Source: Antennarius striatus
Lineage: Eukaryota; Chordata; Actinopteri; Lophiiformes; Antennariidae
Direction: 5' to 3'
DNA length: 64,000 bases
NCBI RefSeq assembly: GCF_040054535.1
Contig: NC_090777.1
Location: 15,426,001 to 15,490,000, forward strand
Below are positions 48,358 to 64,000 of the stretch, one piece after another. The notes beneath the pieces were generated by a model, which did not search any database, had not been told where the DNA came from, and worked only from the letters and a program-made list of their open reading frames with translations. The first letter of the stretch is position 1. Each line of letters opens with the position of its first letter. Both the position numbers and the translations under genes were made by a program.

Positions 48358-50800
48358 AATTAATTCATGTCTGGAGCTGCTGGAGGTATTGGATAAATGT
48401 TTTTATGAACAGATAATCATGCAATTACTCGCAAAAAGTAAACAATATCAAAAGTGATAGACAAGTCAATTGATTGGGTTTGTTTCCCCCAGGGGCATGT
48501 TACTAATTTACAACAATTTCCTCAGATTTTGGGGGGTTATCTCCTTGATTGGTATGATACAGGGGCTTGTATAGTTTGCAGTTATAATGCAGTTATAACA
48601 TTGATTTGTAATTATAGGGGATAATTACACCCCCAGCCTGGTTCACAGGGAACTCCTCTTCTGATGATGATGATCTGATGATGATGACATGATTTTTGAG
48701 ATTATTTCGTGATAAATAAATGTGAAATGTTGGCTTGTTATCTTGTCGCTTGCCGTATATTTATATAATGGCGCTGATATGGATTCACCCTGATTAATTA
48801 TGTACTTCAAATAATACACCTGGTTCATTCTGACTTTCCTGTTCCTCTAATAAAAACATTAAAATTAACAGTTTGATTAGTTTCTATATTGTACTACAGG
48901 CAAAACTCAATCCTTGCGTATGCTTCTACCATATATTCTGTTATTACTTTTGGAATGCATAAATGTCATGTTGGGATGCACAAATGTTTCTTGAAGTGCA
49001 TCCCAGGGATCCCACTACCTTCATGAGGTAAAATGAACTCTGCTCTATATGAGCACCATCTTTTGTCAATAAATAAACTAATGATGTCACTTTCGCAAAG
49101 ATCAATGTCAAAATAGGCAGACCTTTTAACCTTGATCATGGTAACGTTAGCACAAGCCATCAAAGCTGTTTAAACAAGGGCTGATGGATGTCAGCAAAAG
49201 TGATTCAGTTCATATCATTCACTATTTAGCATTTTAGCTGCTGAGGCTGATAGAAATGTAATTCTTATTGAATATTTTTGTACGAAATTGGAAAATACTT
49301 GAAAAAAACAAACTTGATCCAATGTTGGGGCTTGATGAAAATCTTGTGTTGTTGCTCTGAAGATAAACGATCATCAAATTGCTGCTTTTGAACACGTTTT
49401 TTCTCAGGACACACACATTTATTCAAATCTTTCTGTCTGAAGTAAAAGTGATGTGAAAAGAACATGTTTCCACTGCTCACATGCAAAAATAAAAATAGCA
49501 TTTTTAGAGAACCTTTTGTGAGACCTCAGCTTGTATATTGACACCAGTCAGTCAAAAGGTCTTTCCTGAAATCAGGCTTGGTTTGCAAAACTATGTGGTA
49601 CCCTTTGGCAATATTACAATTATAATATGGGAGTCTTTGCAGTATAATTACAGTATCATATTTATTCTGTCAGGCAGGAGCAGCCAGTGGGAAACACGGG
49701 AAAAGGAATGTCTCATTCCTAAGAAAATACGACAAAGCAATGGCCTCATTTCCTTTCACTTTGTGGTCTTCATTGTAAATTTGATACACATACAGTAAGG
49801 CTGAAAGTTTTTCATGGAATGTACGGGATATCAGTTACATTTAAAACACTGTTACTGTCTGGAAATTTTAGAGCAAGAAAATGTAGATGACTGCATGATC
49901 ACAGAAAACTAACATTAATATATATGGAAAAGAAACACTGACAATTTTAGTGCAGCTGCACACTTTAAAATGCAAACACAGCAACAGGACTGACTTTGTT
50001 GACATCTTGAAATGAATGTTATAAAGGGCGAGAGGTCCACCTCTTCAATGAACACTGCTGAAATGGTTGAATTATGATGAATATCATGTTATACATGGAT
50101 AAATGAGATCCCATGCCTGTATACTTATTTAGACTGTTCAGTTAGTTCCCTGAAGGAGATTATTGTTTGTGATTATGCTTAAAAAAGAGAATCTCAGAAT
50201 AAAACACATTCAGATTGAAACAGCAGAACAAATGATGCACAGCACTTCTGAAAATGAAAGGAACCAAAGTGAAGTCTTCTCGGTTTTTGGCTTGATTGGA
50301 ACATATTGTTTGTCAGAGTCCTCAGCAGAATACAACAGTTGTTGAGTGTTTAATGAGTGTGTGGTCACATTGGCAGAGATGGATAGATGTTTGGTGTTTC
50401 ACCGTTTTGTAGCGATGACAGTATTGGACAGCATGTAAAAGAAATTATGGAGCTGGACTGGAATGAATCCCTGTAATGTAACCTCACATTTGCATCTTAA
50501 AAAGTGATTTTCTAATCACATAAGTTGGTCTGACTCTTTAAATGTAAACAGCTGTCTGACAGACCTTGAATCTCTGCTCCTCAATGATGAATTACTTTTT
50601 AAATGTACAGTCACTCAAATAAATTGTGTGATCTTTAGAAGCCACTTTGTGGTTATGATATCAATGCAGGCTGAACTTGTACAATAGAGGATGAGTCTTC
50701 AGAAAAATACTCAAAGATTTTAATCGATCAGCTTTCAGCTTTTATCTATAAAGCCCTTAATCACATCAACGGACATTTTGAAGCGCTTAAAAATGATTCA
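48358..50800. other. Intergenic, nothing recognised
   Basis: AT-rich. Only short frames without family features. Confidence 0.4.
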
Positions 50801-50810
50801 ACCATGTTTT

Positions 50811-52262
50811 CTTCTTCTTCTCCTTTCGGCTTTTCCCTTCAGGGGTCGCCACATGAAATCAGTTTCCGCCATCTAACCCTGTCTTCTGCATCCTCTTCTC
50901 TCACACCAACTACCTTCATGTCCTCTTTCAATAAATCAATAAACCTCCTCTTTGGTCTTCCTCAAGGCCTCCTGCCTGGCAGTTCAAAACTCAGCATCCT
51001 TCTACCTTCTAATCTATCAAAATACGTGAGACGCTAATTCCAAGGTAAGAGGCAACAGAGGACAAAAGGATTATGACACCGCTCTGAGTATGATTTCATT
51101 TAGAGGTTTACCCCGCCTTTAGCTGGTTGGGATAGGCTTCAGCAGCAAGGCTGTAGATGAGAAGTTTACAATCGTCTTGTCTCCAAGAAAATTTATGGAT
51201 ACACTGGGGTATGTATGAAGCATTACCTCGAGGGGTTGCTAGCTAAGGGCTCTTTCTCTACTTTGATTAAACATTAAATAAAGACAGAAACAGTGCATGA
51301 AAACTAGAATAAGATCTTGGTTAAAGTCACTGATATTTTTTTCTGATGTGCTTTTATTTGAAAAAGCCTCAAAGTACAAAACAAAAAAAAACACATAAAT
51401 GTCTGTGCTGCAAACTCAGTATCCTTCTACCAATATATTCACTATCTCTCCTCTGGACATGTCCAAACCATCTCAGTCTGGCCTCTCTGACTTAATCTCC
51501 AAAACCTCTAACATGTGCTGTCCCTCTGATGTACTCATTCCTGATCCTATCCTTCCTGGTCACTCCCAGAGAGAACCTCAGCATCTTCATCTCTGCTACC
51601 TCCAGCTCTGTCTCCTGTCTTTTCCTCAGTGACACTGTCTCTAGACCAAACAACATCGCTGGTCTCACCAGTTTTGTACACCTTTCCTTTCATTTTAGCT
51701 GGAACTCTTCTAGGCGGCATGGTGGCACAGTGGTTAGCGCTTTCACCTCACAACATGGCGGGTTCGGGTTCGAGTCCTGCCCTGTGCAGAGTTGGCCTGC
51801 TCTCCCCGTGTCTGCGTGGGTTCTCTCCGGGTTCTCCAGCTTCCTCCCACCTCCAAAAACCATGCGCTTCAGGTTGATTGGCTGGTCCCAAATTGCCCGT
51901 AGGAGTGAGTGTGTGTGTGCTTGGTTGTATGTCTTTGTTGTGGCTCCGTGGCACACTGGCATTGTGCCCAGAGTGTCCCCTGCCTTACGCCCTATGCCAG
52001 CTGGGATAGGCTCCAGCTCCCCGTGACCCACTACAGTGGATACAGCGGCAGAAAATTAAACTCTTCTATCACACATCACACCTGACACTTTTCTCCACCC
52101 GTTCCATCCTGCCTGTACACACTTCCTCACCTCTTTTCCACACTCTCCATTGCTCTGGACTTTTAAAATCCTCCACCTTCTTGATCTCTTCTCCCTGTAA
52201 CCTCACTCTTCCACTTGGGTCCCTCTCATTCACACACATGTACTCTGTCTTACAGCGGCTAA
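50811..52262 (-). mobile_element. LINE fragment carrying two nested insertions
   Basis: The minus strand encodes the end of a fish LINE reverse transcriptase in three pieces (50,811-51,006; about 51,412-51,702; 52,069-52,262). They are separated by a 405-bp insert (51,007-51,411) and a full SINE (51,712-52,058). The 405-bp insert is bounded by a 20-bp direct repeat with one mismatch (aaactcagcatccttctacc at 50,987-51,006, with a T at 51,412-51,431). The left part including the insert matches 4,327-4,928. Confidence 0.85.
51712..52058 (+). mobile_element. Full-length tRNA-derived SINE inserted in the LINE
   Basis: The A-box-like word tggcacagtggttagcgc and B-box gggttcgagtcctgcc are close to tRNA consensus. 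The body matches the 5.6-kb and 7.9-kb copies, and the 3' end reads gataggctccagctccccgtgaccc. The 10-bp direct repeat aactcttcta (51,703-51,712 and 52,059-52,068) is the target duplication. This is the best-preserved SINE in the window. Confidence 0.92.
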
Positions 52263-55200
52263 CAGTAAAAGCTGAGAGTAGACTTATCTTAATTTCAACT
52301 TACCAGAAAAATGAAGCAATGCACCTTTGTGTATATCTATGTCTTTGAATGAGAATAAATAACTGCACACATTTGTTGCAATGAACCTCACAACACAAAC
52401 TGTCATTTGGAAGCAGATATTTATACATATTTACAAAAAGAAATACAAAGTCTCCACTTACAACAGGAGTTAAGTAGAAGACATTTTAATTCCGTCTGGG
52501 AAGGAGTGGAAGATCGTGGACAAAAAGAAACACTCAAATGAAAACAAGCAAACAGTGAAACACGTTGTGTTGTCGTAATGAATGAGAGTCCTCATCTCTG
52601 AGGGGAATTCTAATAGTCATAAAAATATCCTGCAGGACAGCTTGTGTGGCATTTGGATCTGATACAAATATACACTATTACACACTCATATCTACACAAT
52701 AACCACAAACCAGGGTCCATAAAGCTTAATCCATTTCAGATTTTTATATTGCTGGATTTTGTACATTCTTACTCCTAAACTCTTAAACTGGAAACAATTT
52801 CTCACAGTTTGATGGGAAAAAAGCCTCATGTTGAGTTGAGGGCGTGTGTTTTGGCGAACACGGCTTGTGTTCTTGCACAGAATCAAATTTGCTCAGTGTT
52901 TATAACAATAATGTGACTGTTTTCCGAGACCATTTTCTTGAGGTTCATCAACATATAATGCAATGACATTGACGTTTTGCCGTTTTTTATTTTTGGAAAA
53001 TTTAAACGTCTGTAAATCCTGTTAGTATTATAAGGTAAGACATTTCATTCAGGTTGTCCAGCCAGCCTCACACTCGCCTACAAACCCTATCATGTTTGAG
53101 ACACTGCTTCACCCGACACTTACATACTTCAAACATTCCACAATTACTCAGAGCCGCACACTCCCTCAAAAACCTTCTTCTCAAACACACAAATTCAAGA
53201 AGTAGCATGTATCTTCTTAGCGCTTTCATGTGGCCAAAGCATGAAGCCAAAGACTGAGTCCAGAGTAAACGTCTGCGGGCCGTCTCTGCTCTCCGGCGTC
53301 CCAGTTTGTTATTCTTACAGTATCGACATTGTCTGATGGCAGATTTACTGACTTGGCTTCTGAAACTTCATTACAGCTGCTCTAACTGATTCCATCCATG
53401 TCAAACACAAACAAACTGGTGCAAACTGTACAAGCACACACGCACGCACACACACACACACACGCACTCACGCACGCACACACACACACACACACACCTA
53501 AACTTGACCAGTAAACCCAGACTGTAGTAATCGATGGATATAAATAGAAACGATTAGGACGTTAATGTTTTCATTTCGTCTGGACTTCGTCTCCCCTGTT
53601 TAGCGTCAATCTTTGAAAAGTAAGTAACACTACATATTTTAACCCTCAATGCAACCCCCTCTATTGACTCGATCACTATGTACACTGAGCTTGGCTTTGA
53701 TTTCAACTATAAGAGAAACAGATCTCAAATGTTGTCACATTTTAATTGTTGTATTTGTGTTCAGCTGAGGATGCTCTTCTTTGATTTGACAGCAGTATGA
53801 GCCAAATTATTCAAAAATAATGTTGGCTGCAGGCCATGATCTGCTCTGCAAATGTGACTGGAATGTTTAAACGACATAAACAAATGATAGCAGTCAGAAA
53901 TACAAAAAAAGCAAACTAAAATGTTTTGGCACAAACATATGATACTGTATATGCATGCAACGACAGATCAGTGGAGACACACCAATGTCAAATAAGGGAG
54001 ACTTCATGGTCCAATTGATGCTGGGGGAGTTTTATATAAATATCTGACCTCACAACTGCTTAATAAAGCAGTTTCACTCGAGATTATAGAAATAAATACC
54101 AACATCAATAAAGTTAAATAGAGTTGGAACACATTTGCTTGCATGAACACTTTCACATTGAGAACAGATTACAATATACCGCCCTGAAAACTCTGTGAAG
54201 TTGCTCCTAGGAGTTTCTATAACGCCACCCCTGTTAACTACTTTCTCAACGTCCAAGTTTTGTACAATAACGGCTTGTTTATTACTGCATCTGCTTCATT
54301 AATTACAGCTAGATTTCATTACCAGCTGGAGCTACGAGACCAGCGACACAATTTTAATCTCTTCCAAGTCCTGAGCCACAGGTTGAGAAACATTTTGTTC
54401 TGTAGAGTCTCTCAGCAGTTAAATAAATGTTCACTCCTCCTTGAATTGTTTTCTTGTCCATGTCGTATTAAACACTGCTGGAAAAATCTTCTTAAACACA
54501 AAAAACAAAGCTACAGTATAAACAGCTGTTTCGTTTGACAGACACAAAGTGTAGATTGACGTTAAAGACACTCAAAATATTCTTCTGATTTTTTTTTTAT
54601 GTGTTATAATATTGGCTACACATATTTTCTTTTAGAAACTCACAAAGGATAACAAAAGTGTGGACAATTATTTGCAATTCTATATCTGATGTTCAGACGT
54701 GTCCTGCACAACAATAAGCACAACATATTTCCTAAATCTGTACACTTTCTTACAAAGAGACAAACTAAACAACACCAGGATATGATTCAGAACATGACAA
54801 TGCAGCATTTCTCCCTCTACCTTTGCTAAACCCTTTGTTAGGTGTAAAATGATCAGTGCCTTATGTCAGTAAAGAATACAAGATGTACCACTAAAAGCTG
54901 GTGTCAGCTTTTTCTACATTTATGGCATTAACATTGCATTGAGACCTCACCCATCTGAAGAAAAAAACAAAGCTATCATGGAAGATGAACCCTTTTTTTA
55001 TCCTCAGTGAGAATAAACTGTAAAAAAAAAATGTTTAAAAAAAAGCTTATGATTGGATACAAACTTGATCCCAGAGAAAATTAAAAATAATTTTAGTAGC
55101 CAGTGAAAACAGAACGTTTCAAGACCAGTGTCTGATGATGAGTTCAAGGATGCTCTGACATTTGAGGCATCAAATTGCAACCAAACTTCCCCCATGTTTG

Positions 55201-55944
55201 TTGTCTTACTTTCACTTTCCAAACTACAAGCGGAGATTTTGCTTGATCTAACCTCAATTTGATGAAAATCAAAGATGGAGTCTCTGTGAAAACTGAAATG
55301 AACACACAGAGAAAAGAAGAACATGTTTAAAAGAGAACATGTTCTCCATTATGGATAACATATCTCAAGCATTATGAAAGTTTCTGTAAGTTAATTTTTA
55401 AAGTGTAATTAGCTATATTACTCTCTGGGAGGAAGAAAATCAATGTAAAACATCTGTTCTGGTCTGTAGAAAAATTGGCACAGATTTAGTCCTCCTAAAT
55501 TATAGGGCAAGACCATGCAAAGCCACCAGTATGGACTTAGAAGGCAGCACACAAGGCTGAATGTTTTTTATGTTATATCTACTTTAGGAATAAAACTTTT
55601 TTTCTTTGTAGATGTTCCAAATCACCCATCTGGTTGTTGCAGCTCAGCTATTTGGACATGGCATTCATCCTTCACTCAACATGCTATGCAGCTCAGGTAC
55701 AGTACTTTACAATTTTTTATCCAAGTCCAACAGCCTTTGCTCTTTACATCCCCCTGTACATACTTCAGTTGTTACTGTAGGGTGATTGCCATTGAAATGA
55801 AAGGATCTGTGTAGATGAATGCATGCACATGTTGTTGTCTCTGTACACACAGTATGTCTCTGTCTCAGTGTATGAATGTCTGTTTGCGTGTCTTAGTGGG
55901 GACATGACCATGTGTATGTGTCTTCCAGGTATTCCACGACACAT
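52263..55944. other. Intergenic or semaphorin 3'UTR, little recognised
   Basis: Contains a (CA)n run. Part of the right end is presumably the 3'UTR of the minus-strand semaphorin gene. No clear poly(A) signal was chosen. No other gene is supported. Confidence 0.4.
53436..53498. repeat. (CA)n microsatellite
   Basis: CA run with CG interruptions (cacgcacgca, cacgcactcacgcacgc). Confidence 0.9.
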
Positions 55945-62018
<6,074 letters not shown>

Positions 62019-64000
62019 CTGAGGATAAACGAGAGAAACAAGCAAAACTGTCACTCATCAAAGTCAGAATTTTTCCATCTATTTTTGTGTATAAAAGCAT
62101 AAGTCAAGCATATCTTTGATGATTTCACTTAATCCACTATAAAGCCCTTGAAGCAAAAGTAAATTTAATCATGAAGCGAAGTACTGTTTAAAGAGCTGAG
62201 TTATTAAGGCTTTTCAGCTTGAATGCATCAATTTATTGAAAATGCTCCAAGCCAACGTCCAGCCTGGTTGAATGTGCTGCTTTTATTCCTCACCACAACA
62301 CATCCCTTCTGCTCTACGTCAAACCCCGTTTAGGATTTTGACTGAGTGTCTGAGTTAAACCTTCCAGTTGTTGGGCCCAGCTTTTATAAACGGAACAGAA
62401 AGAAAGGCTGTCTTGGCGTATCAAGGTGTTTTCCTTCATCTGAGATGACTGACACGTACAGTATATTACATTATAGTATATTACATTAAACTGGAGTCTG
62501 GGAGGAGGGTCTTTTTTCTCTCTCAGCCACAGAAGTGAGTTGGAATAGATTCTGACTATTTTAATTACACAATAAAGGAAATGTGCCTTAAGCTTTTTAC
62601 TATGTGCGAATTTAAAAATGAAGATCATTGTTGAGATACTTATTTCACCAATTTTCAGGGGCATATTTACTGGTTACATGTGAAATGAACTATGTGTGTG
62701 CACTAATCTCAAATGAACCCAAAAACAATTCAGCTCCGCAACGAAATGTTATGACCACTGTCTGGCGTCTGAGATAAATAAATGAATGGAAATAGAACTA
62801 CAATTAAGCAAATTAAATTAAAATTATATTAAATTAAAGAACCAAATAAAGAGGAAATATTCAGAGCCTACACTTGACTAAATATTCTGTTTTCAGTCAT
62901 GAGTGCAGCAGACAGAAGTTTCCAGCCAGCTGGAGCGACCTCTGTACGCTGTAGTTTTGTGGTTGGAGCTCCACCCAGAATGATACCGTGGATTTTTATC
63001 CACTGCACATTGAGACTCAAGAGACTTTCCAAAATACAGAAACAGACCACCTCCCTGTTCCACCATGAGAATGCCGTCATACTTCTGCTGCTGCTGCTGC
63101 TGTACCACTTTGGGGTCCGCCTCAGAAACTGGGTTATTCTCAGAACACAAGATGCCATCGGTATGTTCAGAGAAAAACAGAAACTTTTCAGATCTTGAGT
63201 TTGTTTCTTGTTTTTTTTTGTTGCTTTTTTTTTTAACAAGTTTTCAGACCTGCTCTCATTAGAATCCAAATGCTTTTGAGTCCAAATGTACTACAGCAGC
63301 TACAGCAATACAAAGATGCTTATATTTAAACACGCTAAAACACACTGACATGAGCTTCATCGCCTCAACATAATGAGTGTTTCCTTCACTTCACTTCTGT
63401 TTGCTGCCTCACACACAAATTTAAGATGGAGCAGATAGGTGTGATGTCATTTGCATCCCTTCTCAGTGCAATCAACAATTTGTTCTGTTTAAAAATAGAT
63501 TTTCTTTTCCTCTAACTACTTTGTTAGCGTCATTAGTTCTCTCTGTGGTAACATAATCCTGCTACTTATGTACTTTACAAAACAGGTTTTTAATTTTAGT
63601 GTTAACGTAAACAGTTTGGTCAGGGGTAGGAAATGTTGTCAGCATGAGTCATGACTACAAGTCCATTAGATCTACCAAACATGACATCCTGATCTGAGTA
63701 ATGTTTAAGAACTCTGAGTAATGTTTGAGATCTCATGATCCAGAATCTTGGAATTTATAGGACTCAATAAAAAGTTTTATTTTTATGTGGCAGTCAGCTA
63801 GAAAATAAAAGCAAACCCACATTTATACTTTTCATAATTCTGGGTACAACTTGTCAAGTAGAGAATACACAGGCTGCATGTGCTTCAAAAATGAACCTCA
63901 CTCTTTTCTTAAGATTAGATATAAATTGTTGCCATGGAAACCAGAAAATGAAAATGTCAGTAATCCCACAGTAACAAAAGACAGTAGATCTTTTGTTTGT
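62019..64000. other. Semaphorin intron, no further exon recognised
   Basis: The next upstream Sema-domain exon expected for class 3 was looked for on the minus strand and not found before the window edge. Open frames at 62,868-63,269 (both strands) include a (CTG)n patch and show no semaphorin or transposase motif. Confidence 0.5.

Noticed and set aside
51529..52031. Open frames of 113-165 codons across 51.5-52.0 kb
   Set aside because: They run across a LINE fragment in antisense and an inserted SINE.
62868..63269. Overlapping frames on both strands considered as a missing upstream Sema-domain exon
   Set aside because: No semaphorin motif in any frame and no suitable splice sites in phase; Gln/Leu runs come from a short (CTG)n patch.

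Overview
The window is a gene-sparse piece of a teleost fish nuclear genome. This is judged from spliced vertebrate genes with fish-like protein sequences, long (CA)n/(GT)n microsatellites, a Tc1-type transposon, tRNA-derived SINEs ending in GAATGAATG-type tails, and many copies of the LINE 3' end that is common in ray-finned fish. No bacterial, viral or organellar region was seen, and there are no CRISPR arrays or tRNA/rRNA genes. All calls come from reading the sequence; nothing was searched or aligned by computer.

Layout: positions 1 to about 28,100 contain no gene I can support. They hold microsatellites, SINEs, two MITE-like families, a foldback element, LINE tails and one nearly full-length but dead Tc1 element (11,760-13,260) with a SINE fragment nested in it. 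A hyaluronidase-family gene (GH56) lies on the plus strand at about 28,171-34,314 in six coding exons. The BORC subunit gene borcs6 is on the minus strand at 36,708-41,894 (six coding exons, with a probable 5'UTR exon near 43.6-43.7 kb), tail-to-tail with the hyaluronidase. Positions 43.8-55.9 kb are intergenic, with a THAP-domain fossil, a reverse SINE and a composite LINE/SINE block. The 3' part of a class-3 semaphorin gene is on the minus strand at 55,945-62,018 (nine exons). Its 5' exons must lie beyond the right edge.

The most interesting object is the hyaluronidase. Its fold, several cysteines, signal peptide and GPI-type tail are kept, but the catalytic Asp-x-Glu pair reads Arg-x-Ala. 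Other active-site positions (the equivalents of human HYAL1 R134, Y202 and D206) are also changed, in an otherwise intact six-exon reading frame. It looks like a pseudoenzyme, perhaps a hyaluronan-binding or structural cell-surface protein.

A hyaluronidase next to a class-3 semaphorin resembles the human 3p21.31 neighbourhood (SEMA3B-HYAL3-HYAL1-HYAL2), so these two are probably remnants of an old linkage group. borcs6 is functionally unrelated (lysosome positioning). The semaphorin also has an unusual 195-nt intron, about two thirds of which is a (CA)n tract beginning right at the splice donor.
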